From: Salinarchaeum laminariae
Lineage (GTDB): Archaea; Halobacteriota; Halobacteria; Halobacteriales; Salinarchaeaceae
Length of the DNA: 64,000 nucleotides
Direction of reading: 5' to 3'
Assembly: GCF_023204835.1 (NCBI RefSeq)
Contig: NZ_CP096270.1
Location: 2,408,907-2,472,906, forward strand
Below the pieces are notes generated by a model. That model had not been told where the DNA came from. It saw nothing but the letters and a program-made list of their open reading frames with translations, and searched no databases. Of this stretch, positions 1-7,915 are shown one piece after another. Position numbers and translations under genes: made by a program. Each line of letters opens with the position of its first letter. The first letter of the stretch is position 1.

Positions 1-1278
1 GCCGTTTGCCAACGTAGCTTCGGCGACGAACCACCGCGTATCCTTGAGCGGATTCGGTGCAAAGAGCTGCCAGGACTGGTCCGTATCCGTCTTGTCGAGC
101 AACGTCTGTCCCTGCTCGGGTGGCTCGGCCGTATACCCCAGTGCATGCGCGTTGGACATGATGATCAACGCGATGAATACGGCCGGAATGATCATCGAGA
201 GGGTCGGGCGAACGCCCGGGATCTCTGCAGGGTAGGGGATCCGAGGGAGACGGTTCAGGGACGCGGTCGGGAGACGACTGGCAACGGACCCCCCTGCTCC
301 AGACACCGAGCGACGAGCGGTGCCGAGCAGGTCAGGACCCCTCGCAGATCCATCCGCGGTGACGAATCGGCTCGCCACTGCCTCGAACCAGTCCCAGATA
401 GGGGCCTGATAGAAGAGGAGGAGGCCAACGACGACGACCAGCGGGAAGATCGCTATCTGCATCGTCACGAGCATACCCAGATGCATTCCCATGAACCCCG
501 TCGCGACCACCGCCCGTGGCCAGCCAGTCAGGACGAACAGGAACGGCGATAACGCCATGAGGAACAGCCACCCCCACGTGAACAGCTTCAACAGTCCGGT
601 GTACTCTGCGAGATACGGTCCGAGAAACACGCTGAACTGGTCCAGATGGAGGATGTAGGCGACGGCTTTCCCCTGGATCCAATCCTGGCCGTTAGTCTTG
701 TGGACGAAGTTCGAGACGTACATGATCACGATCTGTGCGAGGACAGCGAACGTCGCCATCGTGGCGACACTGGATCGTTCGCGATCGATCCGGCGGGCGT
801 CGATCGACCACCGCTCGCCAAGGGGCAGGAAGATGGCCCAGAAGACGAGGAGCCGGAACAGTATGTCCCCGCCGTTGAGCACCATCGGATTTCTGTTGTG
901 CAGGGAAAACAGTAGGAGGAACGAGATGAGCGTCACCGTCCGCGTCCTGTACCCGACGACGAGCGCGACGCCAACGGCCGCGGCCACCACGAAGAGGAGT
1001 GCGACCAGCCACCACTCACCCAGCCACGCGTGGAGCGAGTGAACGTCGGTGTAATCCGAGTACAGTGCCTTCGTGGGAAGGACGCCGTCGTTGGTGTAGA
1101 AGGCGGTGAAGTCCCTCGTTCGGAGCAATAGATCCAGTACGATCAACGAGCCGAGCCCGATCCTGAACGCTGCGAGCGCCCGCAAATCGATCTCGACGCG
1201 TCGCTCGAAGCCGGCCGCGACCGCGTCCAGACCAGCGGTGATTCTCTGGCGCCAATCTGTGGGTTCCGTCGAAGCCAT
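1..1278 (-). CDS. HTTM-domain (vitamin K-dependent gamma-carboxylase-like) membrane protein, partial
   Basis: The reading frame is open from an ATG at 1278 to the left edge, so the C-terminus lies outside the window. The deduced protein (about 425 residues here) starts MASTEPTDWRQ and has many hydrophobic segments. The segment RALAAFRIGLGSLIVLDLL, the downstream NDGVLP and the HNRNPMVLNGGDILFR stretch are typical of the HTTM family, membrane proteins related to vitamin K-dependent gamma-glutamyl carboxylase. The visible end (SWQLFAPNPLKDTRWFV) is the usual family sequence preceding a soluble C-terminal part. HTTM proteins in archaea have no proven reaction, so I assign only the family. The frame is stopped by TAA just upstream (about 1310), which supports the ATG at 1278. 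It lies 36 bp downstream of the degenerate phosphoesterase gene on the same strand. Confidence 0.8.
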   Translation of the reverse strand, partial: MASTEPTDWRQRITAGLDAVAAGFERRVEIDLRALAAFRIGLGSLIVLDLLLRTRDFTAFYTNDGVLPTKALYSDYTDVHSLHAWLGEWWLVALLFVVAAAVGVALVVGYRTRTVTLISFLLLFSLHNRNPMVLNGGDILFRLLVFWAIFLPLGERWSIDARRIDRERSSVATMATFAVLAQIVIMYVSNFVHKTNGQDWIQGKAVAYILHLDQFSVFLGPYLAEYTGLLKLFTWGWLFLMALSPFLFVLTGWPRAVVATGFMGMHLGMLVTMQIAIFPLVVVVGLLLFYQAPIWDWFEAVASRFVTADGSARGPDLLGTARRSVSGAGGSVASRLPTASLNRLPRIPYPAEIPGVRPTLSMIIPAVFIALIIMSNAHALGYTAEPPEQGQTLLDKTDTDQSWQLFAPNPLKDTRWFVAEATLANG

Positions 1279-1314
1279 CGAAGGGGACGTGTCCGGATCG
1301 TAGACGCGAACCCA

Positions 1315-1659
1315 TTATACCTTTCCGTAAACTACAATTCCGGTTTTCGTCACGGCGGATCGTCGCACCGCGGCATCGATCACGTCGCTCTCACCAGTCG
1401 TCTCACGGGTCCCTTTCAGCAGCACGAACGGAATATCGGCGTCGTCGAGCTGTTCGACCGTCCGTCGGACCCCCTCGGCGGGTTCTTCGCCCGGCGACAG
1501 CGAACGGAACAGATTGCCGGTGTTAACGACGGCGTCGACGTCGCGGTCGATCACTCGTTGGACGACGATCGGGATGCCGCCGAGGTCGATCGAGTCGTCC
1601 TCCGCGTCGCTGCTGGCGAAGGCCATCGAGTCGCTCACGTGGAGCAGTGTCTCGACCAT
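1315..1659 (-). CDS. Degenerate metallophosphoesterase-fold protein, probably catalytically dead
   Basis: A 114-residue protein (121 if the ATG at 1680 is used). I prefer 1659 because a TATA-like CTTTACTC lies about 27 bp upstream and the protein then begins directly with the first beta strand. The order of elements matches the N-terminal half of Mre11/SbcD-type calcineurin-like phosphoesterases: LLHVSDSM (family LHxSDxH), VDAVVNTGNLF (family VDAVVHxGDLF) and IPFVLLKGTRE (family IPVxxxxGNHE/D). In all three motifs metal ligands are replaced: the His after SD is Met12, the Asp of GD is Asn49, and Asn-His of GNH is Thr84-Arg85. The protein also stops where the second half of the fold should begin. 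The frame itself is intact, so it may be a retained pseudoenzyme. It follows the P1B-4 ATPase by about 115 bp on the same strand. The fold is inferred from motif order only. Confidence 0.6.
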   Translation of the reverse strand: MVETLLHVSDSMAFASSDAEDDSIDLGGIPIVVQRVIDRDVDAVVNTGNLFRSLSPGEEPAEGVRRTVEQLDDADIPFVLLKGTRETTGESDVIDAAVRRSAVTKTGIVVYGKV

Positions 1660-1773
1660 GTGAACAGTTGGCTCCGTCATCGAGTAAAGACAGTCACACC
1701 GTACTTGCCAGTCGCTGGCGTGCGGGGATAGAGGAAGAGGGCGAAGAGAGGAGCCAAAAGAAGGTGAAAATTC

Positions 1774-4128
1774 TTAGCCGCGGAACCCGAGCAGCCGAAG
1801 GCCGTTCAGCGAGACGAGAACCGTCGATCCTTCGTGGCCCACGACAGCAAGAGGCAGTGGGATACCCTGGGTGAGGATCGCAACGACCATCACCGCGATG
1901 GCACCGAACGCGATCGCGAAGTTTGCGTAGAGGGTCCGCTGCGTCCTGCGGCCGAGTCCTAGCGCGTAGGGCAGCTTCGAGACGTCGTCGGACATCAACA
2001 CGACGTCGGCAGTCTCGAGCGCGACGTCGGTGCCAGCGCCGCCCATCGCGACCCCGAGGTCGGCCGTCGCGAGGGCAGGGGCGTCGTTGACGCCGTCGCC
2101 GACCATCGCCACGGTCTCGTGCTCGGCGACGAGATCGCTGACGCGTTCGACCTTCTGTTCGGGGAGGAGTTCTGCGCCGACGGTGTCGATCCCAAGCTCC
2201 GAGGCGACCCGATCGGCGACCTGCTGATTGTCGCCGGTGAGGAGGACGATCTCCTCGACGCCGAGATCGCGAAGTGACTGGATCATCTCCACAGCACCCT
2301 CCCGAATCTCGTCGCTGAACGCGAGCCAGCCGAGCACCGTTCGTTCCCCGTTTTCCTCGGCCGTGACGAGGACGCTGGTCTTCCCGTCTTGCTGGAGACC
2401 TTCGAGCGCATCGAGCCCCGTCGCTACCCCCTCCGGGTCCGGGCCCTCGAGGCTCTCGTAGTAGCGTGGGTTACCGATGTGGATCGTCCTGTCGTCGACA
2501 GTTGCGCTGACGCCTTTTCCGACGATCGCCTGGAACCCGGTCGCCGCCGGAACGTCGAGGTCGCGCTCTTCGGCGGCGTCGACGGTCGCTTCTGCGAGAT
2601 GGTGTTCGGAACGAGCCTGGACGGCGGCGCAGGTCGCGAGGAGGCGATCCTCCGTGAGCGGGGAGCCAGAGAGCGTCGCATCCTGAACGACCTCGACGTC
2701 GGTCAGGCTGGTGTCGCCTTCGGTGAGCGTCCCGGTCTTGTCGAAGGCGACCGCGTCGACGGTGGCGACGCTTTCGACGTGCTCGCCGCCTTTGAAGAGG
2801 ACGCCCTGTCGTGCGCCGGCCGTGATCGCCGAAAGCACCGCGGCTGGGGTCGAGATCACCACGGCGCACGGTGAGGCAGCGACCATGAACGTCATCGCGC
2901 GATAGATCGTCGGGCCTTGCTCGGCACCGAGAGCGAGCGGGATCACCATCGCGGCAACTGTCATGCCAAGTACTGCCAGCACGTAGGGCTGTTCGAGTCG
3001 GTCGATGAGCCGCTGCGTCGGTGCACGCTCGCTGTGGGCCTCCTCGACCATGTGGATGAGCCGTGCAATGGCCGACTCGTGGGCCTGACGCGTGACGCGA
3101 ATTTCGAGGCTCCCGTTCTCTGTGATCGTCCCGCCGAACACCTCGTCTCCCGGCGCTTTCGGCACTGGTACGGATTCGCCGGTGAGCGACGATTGATCGA
3201 CAGTGCTCTCACCGGAATCCACCACCCCGTCCAGTGGGATACGATCCCCCGGCCGAACGACGATCGTATCGCCGACGTCAACCTGGTCAATCGGGATCGT
3301 CACCTCCTCGCCGTCGCGGAGGACCTGCGCGGTCTCCGGACGCATCTGTAGTAGGGACCTGATTGCCCGTCGCGAGCGGCCGGTGGCGTAGTGCTGGAGG
3401 GTGTTCGACAGCGAGAACAGGAAGAGGAGCATGGCGCCCTCGAAGGGGGCGCCGATCGCCAGTGCCCCGAGCGCCGCAAGAATCATCAGCAGGTCGATGT
3501 CGACCGCCCGCTGACGCAGCACGTCGATGCTGCCGAGGAGCCCGTACCAACCGCCGAAAAGATAGGCGGCGCCGTAGCCGAGCCAGACGACTGCCGCTGG
3601 CCCACCGAACCAATGTCCGAGCAGCCCAGTCATCATCCCGATCAGCGTTATTCCCACGAATGTAGCCTCCCGCCGTAGCTTCGCGTCGTCACCAGTGGCT
3701 GCGTCGTCGGAATCGGTCCCCGACTGCGCGTCCGACTCCGTCGTCGAGCTATCGGTTCGATGCAGCCCCCGGCGGCGGACGAGCGTCTCGACGTCGGCGG
3801 CGGAGAGTATAGAGTCGTCGTAGGTCACGCGGACGATACCGCTTCGGAACGACGCGATCGCGTCGAAGATGCCGGGCTGCTTCTCGAGATGTCGCTCCAG
3901 TGCGAGTGACCCGGATTCGCTGCTCCTGGCGCCACTCGGGTCGAATTCGATCGTGCAGTGGGCGGGCGGTCCGCCGTCGAGATCAGCCAGCCGGTGTGCA
4001 GTCCGTTCGACTGACCCGTTGCCGTTCGGATCGAAGACGATTCGGCCGGCGTCGGTGTCGAGAACTTCGCGACCGATCCCGTCCTCCCCGGAGTCAGCAG
4101 ACATGTCGCTGGGAGGGGAATCAGTCAT
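1774..4128 (-). CDS. P1B-4-type heavy-metal (Co/Zn/Fe) transporting ATPase
   Basis: A 784-residue heavy-metal P-type ATPase. Visible landmarks are TGES (about 316-319, actuator domain), an SPC metal site in the membrane (about 419-421), the phosphorylation site DKTGTLT (Asp463), the hinge GDGVNDAP and a C-terminal HEGST (about 765-769). The SPC plus HEG(G/S)T pair is the signature of subgroup P1B-4, known to export Co2+, Zn2+, Fe2+ or Ni2+; CopA and ZntA carry CPC. The first 150 residues are acidic and contain what looks like an HMA-like fold (IVRVTYDDSILSAADVETLV) with no CxxC, so no classical N-terminal metal site is seen. Expected role: metal efflux across the cytoplasmic membrane. A TTTAAA box about 32 bp upstream of the ATG suggests a nearly leaderless transcript. 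Confidence 0.9.
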   Translation of the reverse strand: MTDSPPSDMSADSGEDGIGREVLDTDAGRIVFDPNGNGSVERTAHRLADLDGGPPAHCTIEFDPSGARSSESGSLALERHLEKQPGIFDAIASFRSGIVRVTYDDSILSAADVETLVRRRGLHRTDSSTTESDAQSGTDSDDAATGDDAKLRREATFVGITLIGMMTGLLGHWFGGPAAVVWLGYGAAYLFGGWYGLLGSIDVLRQRAVDIDLLMILAALGALAIGAPFEGAMLLFLFSLSNTLQHYATGRSRRAIRSLLQMRPETAQVLRDGEEVTIPIDQVDVGDTIVVRPGDRIPLDGVVDSGESTVDQSSLTGESVPVPKAPGDEVFGGTITENGSLEIRVTRQAHESAIARLIHMVEEAHSERAPTQRLIDRLEQPYVLAVLGMTVAAMVIPLALGAEQGPTIYRAMTFMVAASPCAVVISTPAAVLSAITAGARQGVLFKGGEHVESVATVDAVAFDKTGTLTEGDTSLTDVEVVQDATLSGSPLTEDRLLATCAAVQARSEHHLAEATVDAAEERDLDVPAATGFQAIVGKGVSATVDDRTIHIGNPRYYESLEGPDPEGVATGLDALEGLQQDGKTSVLVTAEENGERTVLGWLAFSDEIREGAVEMIQSLRDLGVEEIVLLTGDNQQVADRVASELGIDTVGAELLPEQKVERVSDLVAEHETVAMVGDGVNDAPALATADLGVAMGGAGTDVALETADVVLMSDDVSKLPYALGLGRRTQRTLYANFAIAFGAIAVMVVAILTQGIPLPLAVVGHEGSTVLVSLNGLRLLGFRG

Positions 4129-4157
4129 GGAACAACTGACCTTGTCACGAGATTCGC

Positions 4158-4163
4158 TTTAAA
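4158..4163 (-). promoter_or_regulatory. TATA box of the P1B-4 ATPase gene
   Basis: TTTAAA lies 30-35 bp before the ATG at 4128, the usual haloarchaeal spacing for a leaderless or very short-leader transcript. Seen in the sequence; promoter activity is inferred. Confidence 0.5.
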
Positions 4164-4278
4164 GTGCCGGCCCGAATCACGTGACGCCACGAATGGATTG
4201 GTCCCCAGGACGTGGCATCCGAGACGACGTATCGACCACGACGCTGACGTTCAAGGGAACGGGCGAGGAATCGGGAGT

Positions 4279-5034
4279 ATGGACGTGGGCGTCACCGTTG
4301 GCGATTCGATCGAGCGACTGAAAGCCGTTGGCGAACCGTTCGACTTTGCGGAGGTCGGTGTCGGCGAGGCACAGCCGTTACCCACCGATGCGGCCGCGCC
4401 GGAGCTACGCGAGGCGCTGGCCACCACGAACTGCGATCTCTGCGTTCACCTTCCGTTTCAACAGGTGGTCGCAACGCCCGTCGAACAGCTCAACGACGCG
4501 ATCGTCGACTACCTCGACGATCTCCTGGCGTGGGCCGGCTCACTCGACGCCGACAAAGCGGTCCTCCACGCGACCGCGCGGAACCCCTACGACACCGATC
4601 TGAGACCCACGATCGGCGAGCAGCTCGGTCGCATCGTCGCGGTTGGTGCCAAGTACGACGTCGAGGTCGTCGTCGAGAACGTCGGGCACCAGAAACAGGG
4701 CATTCAGCTGTCTGTGCTCGCAGATCTCGCGCGGGACGCCGACGCTCCGGTTTGTTTCGACGTCGGGCATGGATACATGGAAGGGGGTAACGATGCAATC
4801 GACCGCTTCCTCTCACGGAATGCCGATCTCGTCTCACACCTTCACGTGCACGATGCACGGGGCCGCGGTGACACGCATATACCGATCGGTGCGGGGGAGA
4901 TCGATTTCGACGTCGTCGAGGAGCATCTGGAGGGATTCGACGGAACCGTCGCCGTCGAGGTCTTCTCTGACGATCTCCCGTTGTTGCAGGACAGTGCCGA
5001 GCGCATAGCGGCAGTCCTGGGCTCGGACTTTTGA
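4279..5034 (+). CDS. Sugar phosphate isomerase/epimerase-like TIM-barrel protein (AP endonuclease 2 family)
   Basis: A 251-residue protein starting MDVGVTVGDS. The frame is open further upstream (to 4198), but that extension is basic and unlike halophilic protein, so I start at 4279. Barrel motifs are visible: HLPF near the N-terminus, VLHATARN, VVVENVG (metal-binding Glu in the fourth strand), CFDVGHGYMEGG, HLHVHDARGRGDTHIPIGAGEIDF and a final VAVEVF. The H-x-H-D and GxGxIDF patterns are characteristic of the xylose isomerase-like/AP endonuclease 2 family, which bind divalent metals and act on sugars or DNA. The substrate cannot be read from the sequence. It is convergent with the short-chain dehydrogenase gene that follows after 32 bp. 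Confidence 0.8.
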   Translation: MDVGVTVGDSIERLKAVGEPFDFAEVGVGEAQPLPTDAAAPELREALATTNCDLCVHLPFQQVVATPVEQLNDAIVDYLDDLLAWAGSLDADKAVLHATARNPYDTDLRPTIGEQLGRIVAVGAKYDVEVVVENVGHQKQGIQLSVLADLARDADAPVCFDVGHGYMEGGNDAIDRFLSRNADLVSHLHVHDARGRGDTHIPIGAGEIDFDVVEEHLEGFDGTVAVEVFSDDLPLLQDSAERIAAVLGSDF

Positions 5035-5066
5035 GGGCGAAACGCTCCCTGAGATGGAGCTGACGG

Positions 5067-5825
5067 CTACTGCGCGACGTAGCCGCCGTCGATCACCAGC
5101 GTCTCGCCGGTCACGAAAGAGGCGTCCTCCGAGCAGAGCCACACGGCGGCGTCGCCGATCTCGTCCGGAGCGCCGAGCCTGCCGATCGGGGTTGCTGCCT
5201 TCACTTGTTCCATCTGCTCGGGATCGTCTTCCTGTGATCGTTGCACCATCGGCGTCTCGATCACGCCGGGGCTGATCGCGTTGACACGGACGCCCTCACC
5301 GCTGTACTCGAGTGCAGCGTTTTTCGTCAGTCCGATGACGCCGTGCTTGCTCGCGACGTACGGGCTCAGGTTCGGGAACCCAACGATGCCGGCGATCGAA
5401 GACGTGTTGACGATCGAACCGCCTCCTGACTCGAGCATCGCCGGGAGTTCATAGCGCATGCACAGAAACACGCCCTTGAGATTCACGTCGATCACCCGCT
5501 CCCAGTTGTCGAGTGGGTGTTCGCCTGCGGGTTCAGACTCGCCCTCGATCCCGGCGTTGTTGAACGCGTAGTCGAGTCCGCCGTAGGTCTCGACCGCCGT
5601 GTCGACCATCGCCTCGACGTCGTTTGGATCACTCACGTCGGTGTCCGTGACCGTCGCCTCGCCGCCGGCCTCACGAACGAGATCTGCAGTCTCTGCTGCG
5701 CCGTCGGTGTCGACGTCAGCGACGACGACGTTCGCACCCTCTTCAGCGAAGCGCAACGCTGCTTCCCGACCGATACCTGATCCACCGCCCGTTACGATCG
5801 TCGTCGAACCGCTGATTCCATTCAT
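5067..5825 (-). CDS. Short-chain dehydrogenase/reductase (SDR) family oxidoreductase
   Basis: A 252-residue classical SDR starting MNGISGSTTIVTGGG; the longer frame to 5930 adds 35 unlikely residues. The nucleotide-binding TGGGSGIG, the NNAG motif, the catalytic Ser in NTSSIAG, YVASK (YxxxK catalytic pair) and the substrate-loop PGVIETPM are all present in order. VVADVD after strand 2 carries an Asp at the position that usually favours NAD(H). The C-terminus (VTGETLVIDGGYVAQ) is typical of 3-oxoacyl-ACP reductase or glucose dehydrogenase-like SDRs. The substrate is unknown. It is a single gene, convergent with the TIM-barrel gene, with the ABC permease gene upstream on the same strand. Confidence 0.92.
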   Translation of the reverse strand: MNGISGSTTIVTGGGSGIGREAALRFAEEGANVVVADVDTDGAAETADLVREAGGEATVTDTDVSDPNDVEAMVDTAVETYGGLDYAFNNAGIEGESEPAGEHPLDNWERVIDVNLKGVFLCMRYELPAMLESGGGSIVNTSSIAGIVGFPNLSPYVASKHGVIGLTKNAALEYSGEGVRVNAISPGVIETPMVQRSQEDDPEQMEQVKAATPIGRLGAPDEIGDAAVWLCSEDASFVTGETLVIDGGYVAQ

Positions 5826-5971
5826 TGGAGATTCTCCGGCGCTATCGCGGGAGCGCCAACCCGTGTGAGGGTATAACGTGGCCCAGTGCGATAAAACGGG
5901 ATCACCATTCTCGACAGGTGGGAGGGACAATGGCGCGATCGGCCCCGGTTACTGGCCGGATAGCGGTCACC

Positions 5972-6838
5972 TCACAGATCTGCACGTTCGAACCGAACGT
6001 AGCCGACGACGAGTGGGACGACGAGCCAGAACGCGAGCATCACGAGACCGAGTTCCGGGGTTTGATAGAACGGTTCCGGTCCGCTCCCGACGTCTCCTGC
6101 CGTGCCACCACCGGTATTCTCACCGAGGGAGTCCGCAATATCCGGCAACAGTGCCAGCAGTCCCGAAGAGTACGCGGTCGACGGGGAGACTTGCGTGACG
6201 ATGTACACCCACGGCGGAAACTCCGAGGGAATCGAGAACCCCTCGACGACGTAGACGATCGCGAGCGGGACCACGTCCCAGATTAGCTCAAAGAGGAGGA
6301 AAAAGCCGATTGCGTACGTGGTCGCTCTGGTCGTCGACCCGGTCGTGGCAGAGATACTCACCATGATCACCGCGTAGACGGCCGTGAACAGCAGGGTGAG
6401 GCCGACGAACGCGACCAGCGCGTACAGGTCGATCGACCCGATCAGTACAGCGCCGACGAGCAGTCCAACGACGATGCCGATCGACAGCCCCGTCATCAGC
6501 ACGGCACCTCGCCCGAGAACCTTCCCGACGAAAACTTGCTTCCGGGTAGTCGGTAGGGAGAGCAGGAGTTTGATACTCCCGAGTTCGCGTTCACCGGCGA
6601 TGGATTTGTAGCCGACGACGATCGCAACGAGCGGAACGAACAGTGCGGTAAATGCGAGCAAGAAGAACACGAGTCCGCCGAAGGTCGCCTCGGCCTCACC
6701 ACCGAACAGTTCGGGAGCTTCCGTGTATCCATAGGCCGTGATCACGGAGAAGACGAGGAAAGTCAGGACGAGCGCCCAGAGTGCCCGTGACTGAATTGCG
6801 TCCCGGAAATCCTTCCGGGCTACTGTGAGGGAGCTCAC
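5972..6838 (-). CDS. ABC-2 type transporter permease
   Basis: A 288-residue membrane protein with about six hydrophobic segments. It begins with a short cytoplasmic stretch (ARKDFRDAIQSRALW) and has the loop KSIAGERELGSIKLLLSLPTT, typical of NosY/ABC-2 permeases. Its ATG overlaps the stop of the ATPase gene by 4 bp (ATGA), so the two form one operon and presumably one exporter. The substrate is unknown. The pair lies next to the cytochrome oxidase gene, and NosFY-like pairs are sometimes linked to respiratory maturation. That link is contextual only. Confidence 0.88.
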   Translation of the reverse strand: MSSLTVARKDFRDAIQSRALWALVLTFLVFSVITAYGYTEAPELFGGEAEATFGGLVFFLLAFTALFVPLVAIVVGYKSIAGERELGSIKLLLSLPTTRKQVFVGKVLGRGAVLMTGLSIGIVVGLLVGAVLIGSIDLYALVAFVGLTLLFTAVYAVIMVSISATTGSTTRATTYAIGFFLLFELIWDVVPLAIVYVVEGFSIPSEFPPWVYIVTQVSPSTAYSSGLLALLPDIADSLGENTGGGTAGDVGSGPEPFYQTPELGLVMLAFWLVVPLVVGYVRFERADL

Positions 6839-7755
6839 ATCCGATCTCCCTGGTTGCCGGTGGTATAACGCGCGAACAGGTCCTCAAGTGAGGCCTCGAT
6901 GACCTCGAAATCCTCGATGGGACCGACCGCATCGTCGATCGATTCGAGCACTCGAAACTTGGATCGACCAGTCACGGAGAGCCGAACGCGCCCGTCTTCG
7001 ATCGCTGCACCCGATACCCCCTCGATGCTCTGTACGCGTTCGACGGTGGTCTGATCGACGTGCCCGACGCTGACCACGAGTATTTCGCCGGTTTCGGTTG
7101 CGTCGCGGAGTCCGTCGATCGAGTTTTCGGCGACGAGATGGCCCTCGTTGATGATCCCGACCCGGTCACAGACCGCTTCGACTTGCTCCATAATGTGACT
7201 CGAGAAGAACACAGTCGTCCCCCGGTCGTTCTCGGCCTGGATGATCTCGCGCATCTCGCGAGCGCCGTTGGGATCTAGCCCAGTGGACGGTTCATCGAGA
7301 ATGAGCAGGTCGGGGTCGCCGACCAGTGCCATCGCGAGGACGAGTCGCTGGCGCATCCCTTTCGAGTAGCCACCAGCCCTTCGGTCGGCAGCCCCGGCGA
7401 CGCCCGTTCTGTCGAGGAGTGCGACCGGATCGTCGTCGACGCCCTTCATCTCACAGGCGAAGCGAACGTGCTGGCGCCCTGTGAGGCGATCATAGACGTG
7501 GTACGCATCGGGGAGGACGCCAGTCCGTTGCCGCACGGTCCGTCCCTCCGTCTGGGCATCGTGGCCCATGACCGAAACTGCTCCCGAACTCGGTCTGACG
7601 AAGTCGAGAAGGATGTCGATCGTCGTCGACTTGCCTGCACCGTTGGGTCCGAGAAATCCGAATATCTCTCCGTCTTCGATAGTGAGATCGAGATCGTCGA
7701 CGGCGAGGACGTCGCCGAACCGTTTGCTAAGGTTCGAACACTCGATGGCTGCCAT
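6835..7755 (-). CDS. ABC transporter ATP-binding protein (CcmA/NosF type)
   Basis: A 306-residue ATPase. Walker A GPNGAGKST, the Q-loop region, signature YSKGMRQRL, Walker B LLILDEPSTGLDP and the switch His in FFSSHIMEQV are all present, followed by a C-terminal regulatory extension of about 90 residues. An ATG at 7776 is also in frame. I choose 7755 because a TATA-like tract (ATACCTTTTTTC) sits about 30 bp upstream of it and the protein then begins MAAIECSNLSKRFGD, as in the family. It is translationally coupled to the permease gene. It powers export of an unknown substrate. Confidence 0.92.
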   Translation of the reverse strand: MAAIECSNLSKRFGDVLAVDDLDLTIEDGEIFGFLGPNGAGKSTTIDILLDFVRPSSGAVSVMGHDAQTEGRTVRQRTGVLPDAYHVYDRLTGRQHVRFACEMKGVDDDPVALLDRTGVAGAADRRAGGYSKGMRQRLVLAMALVGDPDLLILDEPSTGLDPNGAREMREIIQAENDRGTTVFFSSHIMEQVEAVCDRVGIINEGHLVAENSIDGLRDATETGEILVVSVGHVDQTTVERVQSIEGVSGAAIEDGRVRLSVTGRSKFRVLESIDDAVGPIEDFEVIEASLEDLFARYTTGNQGDRM

Positions 7756-7915
7756 GCTCGAAATCCGCGTAGCCATGAAAAAAGGTATGAAGCCGTTACT
7801 GACGGGTGTGTAGATGCCCAGTTCGTGAGCTGCGGGTTTGGCAACCGGGATCGGGGTCGCTGCAAGACTGATCCGGCGTGGTAGAGCGTCCTCTACGCCA
7901 GTGGCTCTGGGGTAA

